Of a DNA stretch of 64,000 bases, positions 1 to 9,286 are shown one piece after another. The stretch is from positions 310,001 to 374,000 of the forward strand of contig NZ_NPKH01000039.1 of assembly GCF_002284535.1 (NCBI RefSeq), in the 5' to 3' direction. Numbering within the stretch: the first letter of the stretch is position 1; every line of letters starts with the position of its first letter. Source of the stretch: Mesorhizobium wenxiniae (GTDB taxonomy: Bacteria > Pseudomonadota > Alphaproteobacteria > Rhizobiales > Rhizobiaceae). The notes under the pieces were generated by a model. The model saw nothing but the letters and a program-made list of their open reading frames with translations, ran no database searches and had not been told where the DNA came from. A program made the translations under genes and the position numbers.

Positions 1-247
1 CCATCACCTCGCCGACGATGCGGGCGCATTTGGCGAACCCCTGGTCGGGGTTGAGCCTGAGCAGCCGCATGGCATGCATGATGCGGCGATGGACCGGTTT
101 CAGCCCGTCGCGCACGTCCGGCAGCGCCCGGTGCATGATGGTCGACAGCGCATAGGCGAGATAGCGCTCTTCCAGCGCTTTCTTCAGATCGACCGGCTCG
201 ATGTTGTCGCCACCGCCATCGCCAGGCGGCAAAAGCCTTTTTCCCAT
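1..247 (-). CDS. parC: DNA topoisomerase IV subunit A, N-terminal part (runs off the window)
   Basis: Subunit A of topoisomerase IV, which cuts and rejoins DNA to unlink daughter chromosomes together with ParE. Only about 82 residues lie in the window, read leftward from an ATG at 247. The translation begins MGKRLLPPGDGGGDNIEPVD and contains the highly conserved GyrA/ParC N-terminal stretch YLAYALSTIMHRALPDVRDG followed by LKPVHRRIMHAM and RLLRLNPDQ, the first part of the winged-helix region. The RLLRLNPDQ stretch is what I recall of rhizobial ParC rather than GyrA. The catalytic tyrosine lies outside the window. The gene is divergent from the secreted protein gene at 510. Confidence 0.9.
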   Translation of the reverse strand, partial: MGKRLLPPGDGGGDNIEPVDLKKALEERYLAYALSTIMHRALPDVRDGLKPVHRRIMHAMRLLRLNPDQGFAKCARIVGEVM

Positions 248-509
248 GGGCTGGGACTAGCCGAGCGGGTGATTCGCGGCAAGAGGCTTGAGTGCGCCTC
301 CTTCCGCAACACGAACTGGACGCACTGCTGCTCCGACCAACATCAATCGGTTACATCCCGGCTCTATGGCAATGGATCGGATTTGCCTTTCGCCATGGTT
401 TTCGACCATTTTGCGGGAGAACGCCTTTTTCCCGTCCAGTTCATCACGGAAGGGTGACGGCGCAACGAGTTTAAAAAACAATCTTCAGGACACTCTCAGG
501 GGACTCGCG

Positions 510-1700
510 ATGACGATCAGACGCTCGACACTCAACAAACTTGCTTTTTCGACGTTTTTGCTGACGCTGCCGCTGAACGCGGCCTTGGCGCAGGACGCGG
601 CGGTCGCCGACCGGCTGAAGGCGGCTCTCGCCGCCCAGGGCGTCGACATCTCCTGGACCGGGGTGACGGGGGATGCCTCCAGCATGGTGCTGCAAGGCGT
701 GGCCTTCAAACCGGCGGCCGAAAAGGAAGCGTTCAAGATCGGCGACGTCACACTCGAAGGCGTGACCGAAGCCAATGGCGGCTATGAAATTGAAACCGTC
801 TCGACTGCGGCGTTCCGGCACAGCGAGGACGGCGTCACGGTCGACCTCAGCCCCTTCATCATCCACGACATGACGGTTCCGGCGGACGGCGCCACAGGCC
901 CGCTGGGCTCAATGATGATGTATAAATCGGCCGAACTCGACAACATGACGGTCAAGGTTGCCGACAAGACCGCATTCTCGATGGACGGACTCGCCATCGA
1001 AATCACCCCACCGGCCGACGGCAAGGCGATGGAATTTTCCGGAACCACGGAAAAGTTCAATGCCGACCTGACGCTGGTCGAGGACCCGAAGTCCAAGGAC
1101 GTGATCAACGCACTCGGTTACCAGAACATCACCGGGAACCTTGAAATGAAGGGCACCTGGCAGCCTGCGGACGGCAAGATGGAGCTGTCGAAATACGACA
1201 TCTCCGTCGACAATGCCGGAACGCTCGGCATGACCTTCGGTCTCGGCGGCTACACGTTGGACGTCATCAAGTCGCTGCAGGAGATGCAGAAGAAGATAGC
1301 GGCTCAGCCCGAAGGCGCCGACAACTCGGCGCAAGGCATGGCCATGCTCGGCGTCCTGCAGCAGCTTTCGTTTAACAGCGCTTCGATTCGCTTCGACGAC
1401 GATTCGCTGACCAACAAGGTGCTCGACTACGTCGGCAAGCAGCAAGGCGTGTCCGGCAAGGACATCGCCAACCAGGCCAAGGCGATCGTGCCTTTCGGCA
1501 TGGCGCAGCTCAACAATCCCGAATTGACGGCGCAGGTGTCGGCGGCAGTCGGCAAATTTCTCGACGATCCGCAGAGCCTCGAGATCTTGGCCGAGCCGCC
1601 GGCGGCAGTTCCGTTCGCGCTGATCATGGCGGGCGCCATGTCCAACCCGCTCGACCTGCCGAAGACGCTTGGCGTGACGGTCAAGGCGAACGAAGACTGA
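510..1700 (+). CDS. Secreted or periplasmic protein of unknown function (396 aa)
   Basis: I do not recognise a named family. The N-terminus is a clear Sec signal peptide: basic MTIRRSTLNK, a hydrophobic core FSTFLLTLPL, and a likely AxA cleavage site near NAALAQ. The mature part of about 370 residues has no membrane segment. It is rich in alternating beta-type sequence and reads like repeated modules with lines such as GDVTLEGVTE and KYDISVDNAG, resembling periplasmic or envelope-linked proteins. The ATG at 510 is preferred over upstream in-frame starts because it puts the signal peptide at the N-terminus and has a purine-rich CAGGGGA just upstream. It is a single gene, divergent from parC and separated from aspS by a palindromic repeat. 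Confidence 0.75.
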   Translation: MTIRRSTLNKLAFSTFLLTLPLNAALAQDAAVADRLKAALAAQGVDISWTGVTGDASSMVLQGVAFKPAAEKEAFKIGDVTLEGVTEANGGYEIETVSTAAFRHSEDGVTVDLSPFIIHDMTVPADGATGPLGSMMMYKSAELDNMTVKVADKTAFSMDGLAIEITPPADGKAMEFSGTTEKFNADLTLVEDPKSKDVINALGYQNITGNLEMKGTWQPADGKMELSKYDISVDNAGTLGMTFGLGGYTLDVIKSLQEMQKKIAAQPEGADNSAQGMAMLGVLQQLSFNSASIRFDDDSLTNKVLDYVGKQQGVSGKDIANQAKAIVPFGMAQLNNPELTAQVSAAVGKFLDDPQSLEILAEPPAAVPFALIMAGAMSNPLDLPKTLGVTVKANED

Positions 1701-1751
1701 CCGGCACGTCTCTGGCCGGTTCTGCAAAATGCGCTTACATTGGAAGTGTCA

Positions 1752-1933
1752 GCGTCGCCCCTCATCCGCCTGCCGGCACCTTCTTTCCCCGTATAGTGAC
1801 GGGGAGAAGGGAAATGGCCGCGACCTTGGCGCCCATTTTGCAACGCAGGCAGCTGGCGAAACCATTCGTGACGGCGTCTTTCTCCCCGTCACTATACGGG
1901 GAGAATGCCCGGCAGGGCAATGAGGGGCAGCGC
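1752..1933. repeat. Long imperfect inverted repeat (intergenic palindromic element)
   Basis: The two ends are inverted copies of each other. The left end reads CGTCGCCCCTCATCCGCC and the right end is GGGCAATGAGGGGCAGCGC. The inner arms are near-perfect: CCCCGTATAGTGACGGGGAG around 1788-1806 and its complement CTCCCCGTCACTATACGGGG around 1882-1901. Each inner arm is itself a small hairpin. It fills the gap between two convergent genes (the secreted protein and aspS). It is related in core sequence (CTTCTCCC...GGGAGAAGG with CCCCTCATCC) to the elements at 7198 and 14997, so it belongs to a dispersed rhizobial intergenic repeat family such as RIME or REP-like elements. Family assignment is an inference. 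Confidence 0.8.
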
Positions 1934-1969
1934 AAACCGATAGCGTTTAGAATCGGTTGCTGGAGGTTT

Positions 1970-3760
1970 TTAAGCCTCTTTCTTGGTCACGGCGACGCGC
2001 AGCGATAGTTCGCGGAGCTGCTGCGGGCTGGCTTCCGACGGCGCGCTCATCAACAGGTCATAGGCCTGCTGGTTCATCGGGAACATCGTCACTTCGCGCA
2101 GGTTTTTGGCGCCGACCAGCAGCATGACGACGCGGTCGATGCCGGCCGCCATGCCGCCATGCGGCGGTGCGCCGTACTGGAAGGCGCGGTAGAGGCCGCC
2201 GAAGCGCTCCTCGACCGTCTCGCGGTCCAGCCCGACAGTCTCGAACGCCTTGACCATGGTTTCCGGCAGATGGTTGCGGATGCCGCCAGACGCGATCTCG
2301 AAACCATTGCAGACCATGTCATACTGGAACGCCTTGATCCCAAGCAGATCCTCGCCGTTGAGCGCGTCGATGCCGCCTTGCGGCATGGAAAACGGATTGT
2401 GGGCGAAATCGATCTTTTTCTCGTCCTCGTTCCATTCGAAGAAGGGAAAGTCGACGATCCAGCACAGTTCGAAGCGGTCGCGGTCGACAAGGTTCAGCTC
2501 CTCGCCGGCGCGAGTGCGCGCGGCGCCCGCGAACGAGACGAATTTCTTCGGGTCGCCGGCGACGAAGAAAGCGGCGTCGCCATCGGCAAGACCGAGTTGC
2601 TGGCGGATCGCCTCGGTGCGCTCCTCGCCGATGTTCTTGGCGAGCGGACCGGCGCCTTCGAGCTTCTCGCCCTCCTTTCGCCAGAAGATATAGCCGAGGC
2701 CCGGCTGGCCCTCGCCTTGCGCCCAGGAATTCATGCGGTCGCAGAAGGCGCGCGAACCGCCGGTCTTGGCCGGAATGGCCCAGACCTCGGCCTTCGGGTC
2801 GTTGGCGAGGATATTGGCGAACACCTTGAAGCCGGAATCGCGGAAATGATCAGAGACCGCCTGCATCTCGATCGGGTTGCGCAGGTCCGGCTTGTCGGTG
2901 CCGTATTTGCGCATGGCGACGTCATAGGCGATGCGCGGAAACTCCTGCGTCACCGGCTTGCCGGCGGCAAAGGTCTCGAACACACCGCGCATCACCGGCT
3001 CCATGGTCGCCAGCACGTCGTGTTGCTCGACGAAGCTCATTTCCACGTCGAGCTGGTAGAATTCGCCCGGCAGGCGGTCGGCGCGCGGATCCTCGTCGCG
3101 GAAGCACGGCGCGATCTGGAAGTAACGGTCGAAGCCCGAAACCATGATCAGTTGCTTGTATATCTGCGGCGCCTGCGGCAGCGCGTAGAAGGTGCCGGGA
3201 TGGATGCGCGACGGCACCAGGAAGTCACGGGCCCCTTCAGGCGACGAAGCGGTCAGGATCGGCGTCGAGAATTCGGTGAAGCCGACCTCGCCCATGCGCT
3301 TGCGCATCTCGGCGATGATTTTCGTACGCGCCACGATGTTCTTGTGCAGCGTGTCGCGGCGCAGATCGAGGAAGCGATATTTGAGACGAATGTCCTCGGG
3401 ATAATCCGGCTCGCCGAACACCGGCAGCGGCAGTTCCTTGGCCGCCGACAGCACTTCGATCTCGCGCGCGAAAACCTCGATCTCGCCGGTCGGCAGGTTG
3501 GCGTTCGCGGTCTCGGCCAGGCGCGCCTTGACCTCGCCGTCGACACGGATGACCCACTCGCCGCGCACCGTCTCCGCGATCTTGAAGGCCGGCGAATCCG
3601 GATCGGCGACGATCTGGGTCAGGCCATAGTGGTCGCGCAAATCGATGAAGAGCAGGCCGCCATGATCGCGCACGCGATGCACCCAGCCCGACAGGCGAAC
3701 GGAAGAGCCGACGTCGCTCTTCCTCAACTGGGCACAGGTATGGCTGCGGTAACGATGCAT
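1970..3760 (-). CDS. aspS: Aspartyl-tRNA synthetase
   Basis: Class II aminoacyl-tRNA synthetase charging tRNA-Asp in the cytoplasm. The 596-residue protein matches the usual bacterial length. An OB-fold anticodon-binding domain opens the protein (VRLSGWVHRVRDHGGLLFID, residues about 20-40). The class II core follows with motif 2 (FRDEDPRADRLPGEFYQLD), the bacterial GAD insertion in the middle, and motif 3 near the C-terminus (GGMAAGIDRVVMLL). The start MHRYRSHTCAQLRKSD at 3760 is chosen because the open frame extends 56 codons upstream with no recognisable protein. An in-frame ATG two codons earlier (3766) is an equally possible start. It is convergent with the secreted protein gene and divergent from the gene at 4021. 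Confidence 0.96.
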   Translation of the reverse strand: MHRYRSHTCAQLRKSDVGSSVRLSGWVHRVRDHGGLLFIDLRDHYGLTQIVADPDSPAFKIAETVRGEWVIRVDGEVKARLAETANANLPTGEIEVFAREIEVLSAAKELPLPVFGEPDYPEDIRLKYRFLDLRRDTLHKNIVARTKIIAEMRKRMGEVGFTEFSTPILTASSPEGARDFLVPSRIHPGTFYALPQAPQIYKQLIMVSGFDRYFQIAPCFRDEDPRADRLPGEFYQLDVEMSFVEQHDVLATMEPVMRGVFETFAAGKPVTQEFPRIAYDVAMRKYGTDKPDLRNPIEMQAVSDHFRDSGFKVFANILANDPKAEVWAIPAKTGGSRAFCDRMNSWAQGEGQPGLGYIFWRKEGEKLEGAGPLAKNIGEERTEAIRQQLGLADGDAAFFVAGDPKKFVSFAGAARTRAGEELNLVDRDRFELCWIVDFPFFEWNEDEKKIDFAHNPFSMPQGGIDALNGEDLLGIKAFQYDMVCNGFEIASGGIRNHLPETMVKAFETVGLDRETVEERFGGLYRAFQYGAPPHGGMAAGIDRVVMLLVGAKNLREVTMFPMNQQAYDLLMSAPSEASPQQLRELSLRVAVTKKEA

Positions 3761-4020
3761 TGTCATTGATAAGTCCGGATGTTGATTGCGGCCAAGGCAT
3801 GATGGCCCGGCCCGAAAATTTGGGCGAAAAGCACATGAGAGGCCGCCTTTGTCAAGGCAGGCGGCGCACGGGCAGCATCTCTCGGTTTGAACTTCGGCTT
3901 GTAAACCCTGGCTGTGTGAAAACTCCACACCACAGTCAAAGCGTAGAATTTGCTCCGCTTGATCGTGATCGGGGTGGTCAAGCCGTGTACAATGGCCATT
4001 ACACGGACGGGAGGACTACC

Positions 4021-4524
4021 ATGAGCATTCGCACATTGACTGTCCTGGTGACGCTGCTTGTCGGCACCTGCACATTTGCACACGCTCAGACAAAGCCGAT
4101 GTCAATCGAGGTGTTTCCATTCGAATTGGAGGACAAGAGCGCTGGGGCGGGAATAATTCCGCCGGATGAACACGATAGGCGCTATCTGTCCGAGTCGGCA
4201 CAAGTGGCGAAGGACATGCTCTCCCAGTCCGGACGTTTTACAGTGGTTGATGCGCCGGCGACAGATGAGCAGGCGGTTGCACCGCACGGATTGCGCAATT
4301 GCGGTGGCTGTGAAAGCAAAATCGCCAAAGAGCACGGCGCATCTCTTGCCTTGCTAGGCGTCGTAACGCGCGTCAACCGAACAGAACATACCATGTTCAT
4401 TCGCATCCTCGACGCTGAAACCGGGAAACCTGTTTCGCAGGGCTTTACCGATCTTCGCATGGGTCCGAACTACGCGTGGCCCCGCTCCGTGAAATGGCTG
4501 ATGACAAACAGAATTCTGCGGTAG
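4021..4524 (+). CDS. Secreted DUF2380/DUF3280-like protein (167 aa)
   Basis: Small exported protein of unknown function. It has a signal peptide (MSIRTLTVLVTLLVGTCTFAHAQ) followed by a domain with the pattern IEVFPFELEDKS, a LSQSGRFTVVD stretch, a CGGC motif (NCGGCESKIAKEHGA) and ALLGVVTRVNRTEHTMFIRI. I recall this arrangement from the alphaproteobacterial families called DUF2380 or DUF3280. The exact Pfam number is from memory and could be wrong. The two cysteines of CGGC may form a disulfide. The start is fixed by a strong ribosome site GGGAGGACT seven bases before the ATG and by the signal peptide. Upstream, TACAAT inside the palindromic GTGTACAATGGCCATTACAC may be part of the promoter. 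Confidence 0.75.
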   Translation: MSIRTLTVLVTLLVGTCTFAHAQTKPMSIEVFPFELEDKSAGAGIIPPDEHDRRYLSESAQVAKDMLSQSGRFTVVDAPATDEQAVAPHGLRNCGGCESKIAKEHGASLALLGVVTRVNRTEHTMFIRILDAETGKPVSQGFTDLRMGPNYAWPRSVKWLMTNRILR

Positions 4525-4689
4525 GACGCCCACCACCCCAGCGCGCCATCGGGAGCGCGAAAGATCGCCCCACAGCTAAAAATCAAACCGAGAAACTGAT
4601 TGTCGGCGCTGGTCTGCTAATCGCCGGGAATTGCCGCTGGCATTGGCGCGGGCGATGGTTCAAGAAGGATCAACGACAGGCCTTCCTTC

Positions 4690-5934
4690 ATGTCCTCCAT
4701 GCGCCCGCTGATCCCGCTCCTTATTGCCGCCGGCATCCTGCTCGGCGGCAACGGCCTGCAGAGCACCCTGATCGCGCTGCGCGGTGCGCAGGAGGGATTT
4801 TCGGCCTCGACCATCGGCCTGATGGGCACGTTCTATTTCGCCGGCTTCCTGCTCGGCTGCCTCGCAGTCACCCACATCATGAAGGCCGTCGGCCATGTCC
4901 GCGCCTTTTCCGCGCTGGCGGCGATCGCTTCCGCCGGGACATTGCTTTTGGTGCTGGTCGTCGACCCGGTCATGTGGTGCGTGTTGCGCCTCGCCGGGGG
5001 CTTCTGCTTCGCCGGCCTGTTCACCATCATGGAAGCCTGGCTCAATTCCGGGGCAGCCAACAAGGATCGCGCGCGGGTGCTGGCCATCTACCGGATGGTC
5101 GACATCGGTTCGGTCACAGGCGCACAGTTCCTGATCCCGATCGTCGGCGCCGGCGGTTTCGCCATCTTCGCCGTCATGTCGATCATGATCACGCTCTCGC
5201 TGGTGCCGGTGTCGCTTGGCGACCGCTCCAACCCGACCCCGCCGGAGGACGTCAAGCTCGACCTGGCCCGCGTCTGGCGGATTTCGCCGCTCGGCTGCTT
5301 CGGCTGCATTGCCGTCGGTGTCACCAACAGCGCCTTCCGCACATTGTCGCCGGTCTATGCCGAACAGATCGGCATGTCGGTCACCGACGTCGTCACCTTC
5401 GTCAGTGTCGGCATCTTCGGCGGCGCCATCATCCAGTATCCGCTCGGCTATCTGTCCGACCGCTGGGACCGGCGTTCCGTGCTGCTGATCACGACGTGCT
5501 GCGCGATGCTCGTATCGCTGGCGCTGGTGTTCTGGGCGGGCAGCGACCCGTCGCTCAACTTCGTGATCGTCTTCATCTTCGGCTGCTTCGCCATGCCGCT
5601 CTACTCGCTATCGGCGGCGCATTCCAACGACCGCGCCGACAAGGGCGAGTTTGTGCTGATCAACGCGGCGCTGATGCTGTTCTATTCCTTCGGCGCCATT
5701 GGCGGGCCGTTCGCCGCCTCGACAGCGATGCAGTATTTCGGGCCAAGCGCGCTGTTCGTGTTCACCGCCACCGTCTACGCCATCTTTGTCGTCGTCATCC
5801 TTTACCGGATGCAGGTGCGATCGGGCGTGCCGGCCGGCCATCGCAGCCGTTTCATCGGCCTTTTGCGCACATCGACAGTGTTCGCCCGACTGGCCAAGCG
5901 CAACGATGATTCCGACGGGCCTGCGAAGCAATGA
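4690..5934 (+). CDS. MFS transporter (YcaD-like, 12 membrane segments)
   Basis: Inner-membrane transporter of the major facilitator superfamily, substrate unknown. The 414-residue protein shows about 12 hydrophobic segments in two six-helix halves. The first half has the MFS signature region with GTFYFAGFLLGCLAV, a basic loop (HIMKAVGHVR) and the motif RLAGGFCFAGLFTIMEAWLN. The second half begins after a cytoplasmic loop near VKLDLARVWRISP and contains YPLGYLSDRWDRR, the MFS motif A equivalent. The EAWLN signature is what I recall from the YcaD/YfkF branch. A second ATG three codons downstream is a possible start. The ORF is followed 99 bases later by rnd on the same strand. Confidence 0.85.
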   Translation: MSSMRPLIPLLIAAGILLGGNGLQSTLIALRGAQEGFSASTIGLMGTFYFAGFLLGCLAVTHIMKAVGHVRAFSALAAIASAGTLLLVLVVDPVMWCVLRLAGGFCFAGLFTIMEAWLNSGAANKDRARVLAIYRMVDIGSVTGAQFLIPIVGAGGFAIFAVMSIMITLSLVPVSLGDRSNPTPPEDVKLDLARVWRISPLGCFGCIAVGVTNSAFRTLSPVYAEQIGMSVTDVVTFVSVGIFGGAIIQYPLGYLSDRWDRRSVLLITTCCAMLVSLALVFWAGSDPSLNFVIVFIFGCFAMPLYSLSAAHSNDRADKGEFVLINAALMLFYSFGAIGGPFAASTAMQYFGPSALFVFTATVYAIFVVVILYRMQVRSGVPAGHRSRFIGLLRTSTVFARLAKRNDDSDGPAKQ

Positions 5935-6033
5935 TGACGGTCCCCGATGTCTTGAACCCGGGGCTGCCGCTTGACGAAAGCCCGCGCGGCTGAAATTGAA
6001 GGAGACCTTACCCCCTTTGCCAAAAGCGATTTG

Positions 6034-7185
6034 ATGCACGTCATATCAACCCAAGAAGAGCTCGAAACCGCTGTTGCCGCGTTCGAAAAGTCGGATTTCG
6101 TCACCGTCGACACCGAATTCATTCGCGAGACGACCTTCTGGCCGATCCTCTGCCTGATCCAGATGGCGGCGCCCGGGGTGACGGCACTGATCGATCCGCT
6201 GTCATCCGATATCGATCTGCAGCCGTTCTTCAGGCTGATGGCCAACGAGGCCGTCGTCAAAGTCTTCCATGCGGCGCGCCAGGACATCGAAATCATCGTT
6301 CATCTCGGCGACCTGGTCCCGCATCCGGTGTTCGACACCCAGGTGGCGGCGATGGTTTGCGGCTTCGGCGACAGCGTCTCCTATGATCAGCTCGTCCAGA
6401 AGATCACCGGCGCTCGGCTCGACAAGTCCTCACGTTTCACCGACTGGCGCCACCGGCCGCTTTCCGAAAAGCAGCTTGACTACGCGCTCGCCGATGTCAC
6501 CCATCTAATCGAGGTCTACCAGCACCTCAGCGCCGAACTGGTGCGGGAAAACCGCGCTCATTGGCTGAACGAAGAGATGGAGGTGCTGACTGCGCGTGAG
6601 ACCTACGATCCGCATCCGGAGGATGCCTGGAAGCGGCTGAAGATGCGGCTGCGCAAGCCGCACGAGCTGGCGATCGTGCAAGCGGTGGCGGCATGGCGCG
6701 AGCGCGAAGCGCGCGAACGCGACGTGCCGCGCGGCCGGGTGCTCAAGGACGACGCCATCTACGAGGTGGCGCAGCAGGCGCCGCGCGATGCGGCAGCACT
6801 CGGCAAGCTGCGCACCACGCCGAAGGGTTGGGAACGGTCGGCGACGGCAACGGCGCTGCTTGGCGCGATCAACAGCGCGCTTGCCGTGCCCAGGGAAGAG
6901 ATGCCGAAGCTGCCGAAGAGTTTTCAGCCGCCCGAAGGCTCCAATGCCGCCGCGGAATTGTTGAAAGTCCTGTTGCGGATCGTCGCCGAAAGGGAGGGCG
7001 TCGCTTCGAAGGTGCTGGCCTCCAGCGACGACATCGACCGCATCGCCGCCGAGGGCGAGGCCGCCGACGTGCCGGCCTTGCAAGGCTGGCGACGCGCCGT
7101 GTTCGGCGAGGCCGCGCTCAAACTGGTGCGCGGCGAGATTGCGATCAAGTTCGACAAGCGCAAGATCGCGCTGTTCGATTTGTAA
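6034..7185 (+). CDS. rnd: Ribonuclease D
   Basis: 3'-to-5' exoribonuclease that trims tRNA precursors and other small RNAs. The 383-residue protein has the DEDD-family catalytic motifs: VDTEFIRE (Exo I, residues about 24-31), HAARQDIE (Exo II), and YALADVTHLIEVY with the tyrosine of the DEDDy group (Exo III). An HRDC nucleic-acid binding domain follows (RKPHELAIVQAVAAWREREA onward) and a second HRDC-like stretch near the C-terminus. The ATG at 6034 gives the typical start MHVISTQEELE. A TTG at 5971 would add 21 residues without family resemblance. A palindromic hairpin begins 12 bases past the stop. Confidence 0.93.
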   Translation: MHVISTQEELETAVAAFEKSDFVTVDTEFIRETTFWPILCLIQMAAPGVTALIDPLSSDIDLQPFFRLMANEAVVKVFHAARQDIEIIVHLGDLVPHPVFDTQVAAMVCGFGDSVSYDQLVQKITGARLDKSSRFTDWRHRPLSEKQLDYALADVTHLIEVYQHLSAELVRENRAHWLNEEMEVLTARETYDPHPEDAWKRLKMRLRKPHELAIVQAVAAWREREARERDVPRGRVLKDDAIYEVAQQAPRDAAALGKLRTTPKGWERSATATALLGAINSALAVPREEMPKLPKSFQPPEGSNAAAELLKVLLRIVAEREGVASKVLASSDDIDRIAAEGEAADVPALQGWRRAVFGEAALKLVRGEIAIKFDKRKIALFDL

Positions 7186-7197
7186 CGTCTGCCACAT

Positions 7198-7223
7198 CCT
7201 TCTCCCTTTGTTGTGGGAGAAGG
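7198..7223. repeat. Intergenic hairpin repeat (CCTTCTCCC ... GGGAGAAGG)
   Basis: A perfect 9-bp inverted repeat, CCTTCTCCC and GGGAGAAGG, with an 8-base loop containing TTGTTGT. It lies between two convergent genes, rnd and the membrane protein at 7228. The same core, including TTGTTGTGGGAGAAGG, recurs at 15.0 kb. There is no T-run, so it is a dispersed palindrome that may help end transcription rather than a classical terminator. Confidence 0.8.
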
Positions 7224-7227
7224 AAAG

Positions 7228-7758
7228 TCAACGCTGGCGCGGCTGACCAGTCAGGTGGAAAACCGCGATGACGATCACCGGTATCGCCAGAAGCGCGAAT
7301 TTGGTGACGATCAGCGCCGAGGCGAAGGACAGCGAATCCGGATTGGCCGACAGGAAATCCGAGAGCAGGCGGGCCACAGCGATGTTCTGCGCATAATCGG
7401 CAAGCGTGTAGGGCAGCACCAGGACAAGCGCGAACAGCGACTGGAGCTGCGCGGGCAGAGCCCGGAAGCTCTTCAGCCGCCGCCCCGTGGCCAGGATCAG
7501 GCTGACCAGCGTCAGCGACAGCAGCGCCGGGAACGGCAGGTCGAAGGTCAGGTAGTGCCAGACCAGGATGATCTCGCTGCCGCGCCGGCCGAGCGCCGTC
7601 AGCCAGGCCATGCCCTCATCCGGGGTGAAACCGGTCCAGCGCAAATCGAGCGACGGCAGGCCACCACTCAGCTGGCGGAAATAGAGGATCATGGGGACGA
7701 AAACCGCCGCGCAGGCAAAACAGAGCGCGGCAGCGTGGCGCGACAGCCGCAGCGTCAT
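7228..7758 (-). CDS. Predicted membrane protein of unknown function (176 aa)
   Basis: Small integral membrane protein with about four hydrophobic segments: AALCFACAAVFVPMILYF near the N-terminus, a segment around FPALLSLTLVSLILATG, one at LQSLFALVLVLPYTLADYA, and a C-terminal FALLAIPVIVIAVFHL. A polar loop after the first helix contains DLRWTGFTPDEGMAWLTALG. I do not recognise a family. The start MTLRLSRHAAALC at 7758 is chosen because the frame upstream overlaps the end of guaB and reads as non-coding. It lies 25 bases downstream of guaB on the same strand and could be cotranscribed with it, but nothing in the sequence ties it to purine synthesis. Confidence 0.65.
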   Translation of the reverse strand: MTLRLSRHAAALCFACAAVFVPMILYFRQLSGGLPSLDLRWTGFTPDEGMAWLTALGRRGSEIILVWHYLTFDLPFPALLSLTLVSLILATGRRLKSFRALPAQLQSLFALVLVLPYTLADYAQNIAVARLLSDFLSANPDSLSFASALIVTKFALLAIPVIVIAVFHLTGQPRQR

Positions 7759-7783
7759 TGCCGTCAGGCTTCGTGCGAGTTGG

Positions 7784-9286
7784 TTAGGCTCCGCCGGGGT
7801 AATTCGGGCTTTCCCGGGTGATCGTGACGTCATGGGCGTGGCTTTCACGAAGTCCGGCGTTGGATATGCGTACAAAGGTGGCGCGGTCGCGGAAATCGGC
7901 AAGATCGCGCCCGCCGACATAACCCATAGCGGCTTTCAGGCCGCCCGCAAGCTGGTGCAGCACGCCGGACACAGGTCCCTTGTAAGGCACCTGCCCTTCG
8001 ATGCCTTCCGGCACCAGTTTCAGCGTGTCGCGCACCTCGGCCTGGAAGTAACGGTCGGCGGAGCCGCGGGCCATGGCGCCGACCGAGCCCATGCCGCGAT
8101 AGGCTTTGAACGAGCGGCCCTGGTGCAGATAGACTTCGCCCGGGCTCTCGTCGGTGCCGGCCAGCAGCGAGCCGATCATGGCGGCACTGGCGCCGGCGGC
8201 GAGCGCCTTGGCGAGATCGCCGGAATATTTGATGCCGCCATCGGCAATGACCGAGACGCCCGATTTCTGCGCTGTCTCGACCGCCGACATGATTGCCGAA
8301 AGCTGCGGCACGCCGACGCCGGCGACGATGCGGGTGGTGCAGATGGAGCCGGGCCCGATGCCGACCTTGACGGCATCGGCGCCGGCATCGATCAGCGCCA
8401 GCGTGCCTTCTGACGTGGCGACGTTGCCGGCCAGAATGCGGACCGAATTGGACAGCTTTTTAGCCCGCGTCACCGCATCGAGCACGCGTTGCGAATGACC
8501 GTGCGCGGTGTCGATCACCAGAAGGTCGACGCCGGCATCGATGAGCCGCTCGGCGCGCTCGAACCCGTCATCGCCGACGCTGGTGGCGGCCGCCGCGCGC
8601 AAGCGTCCCTGCACGTCCTTGGTGGCGTGCGGGTTGAGCTGCGACTTCTCGATGTCCTTGACGGTGATCAGCCCGACGCAATTGCCGTCGCTATCGACCA
8701 CGACCAGCTTTTCGATGCGGTGCTGATGCAGAAGCCGCTTGGCCTCGTCCTGATCGACATTTTCCTTGACCGTGATCAGGTTCTCACGGGTCATCAGCTC
8801 GTAGACTTTCTGTGCCGGGTCGGAAGCGAAGCGCACGTCGCGGTTGGTCAGGATGCCGACCAGCCGTCCGACCTTATGCCCGCCGGCGCCGCCATTCTCG
8901 ACCACCGGAATGCCCGAGATGCTGTAGGTGCGCATCAGCCCCAAGGCGTCGGCGAGCGTCGCGTCGGGGCCGATGGTAACGGGGTTGACCACCATGCCGG
9001 ATTCGAATTTCTTGACCTGCCGCACCTGCTCGGCCTGTTCGGCCGGCGAGAAATTTCGGTGGATGACGCCAATGCCGCCAGCCTGGGCCATGGCGATGGC
9101 AAGACGCGCCTCGGTCACTGTATCCATGGCGGCGGACAGGATCGGCACGTTGAGGTCGATGTCGCCGGCAATGCGGGTGCGGATGTCGGTCTCGCCCGGC
9201 ATGACCTCGGAATGACCCGGCTGCAGCAGCACATCGTCAAAGGTCAGCGCCAATGCGCCCGTGGACGTTTCGATAATCTTTGCCAT
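7784..9286 (-). CDS. guaB: Inosine-5'-monophosphate dehydrogenase
   Basis: NAD-dependent oxidation of IMP to XMP, the committed step of guanine nucleotide synthesis. The 500-residue length is normal. The N-terminal barrel begins ALTFDDVLLQPGHSEV and contains SAAMDTVTEARLAIAMAQ. Two CBS domains are inserted at about residues 95-215 (VNPVTIGPDATLADALGLM; ENLITVKENVDQDEAKRLL). The barrel resumes with DLLVIDTAHGHS, and the catalytic cysteine loop is visible as GIGPGSICTTR. The C-terminal flap carries the MGSVGAM and phosphate-binding sequences. The ATG at 9286 gives the conserved start MAKIIETSTGAL; the open frame runs 62 codons further upstream without similarity. Confidence 0.97.
   Translation of the reverse strand: MAKIIETSTGALALTFDDVLLQPGHSEVMPGETDIRTRIAGDIDLNVPILSAAMDTVTEARLAIAMAQAGGIGVIHRNFSPAEQAEQVRQVKKFESGMVVNPVTIGPDATLADALGLMRTYSISGIPVVENGGAGGHKVGRLVGILTNRDVRFASDPAQKVYELMTRENLITVKENVDQDEAKRLLHQHRIEKLVVVDSDGNCVGLITVKDIEKSQLNPHATKDVQGRLRAAAATSVGDDGFERAERLIDAGVDLLVIDTAHGHSQRVLDAVTRAKKLSNSVRILAGNVATSEGTLALIDAGADAVKVGIGPGSICTTRIVAGVGVPQLSAIMSAVETAQKSGVSVIADGGIKYSGDLAKALAAGASAAMIGSLLAGTDESPGEVYLHQGRSFKAYRGMGSVGAMARGSADRYFQAEVRDTLKLVPEGIEGQVPYKGPVSGVLHQLAGGLKAAMGYVGGRDLADFRDRATFVRISNAGLRESHAHDVTITRESPNYPGGA

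Noticed and set aside
2159..3769. A 536-codon plus-strand frame antisense to aspS
   Set aside because: Shadow of the aspS codon pattern; no motif and no start signal.
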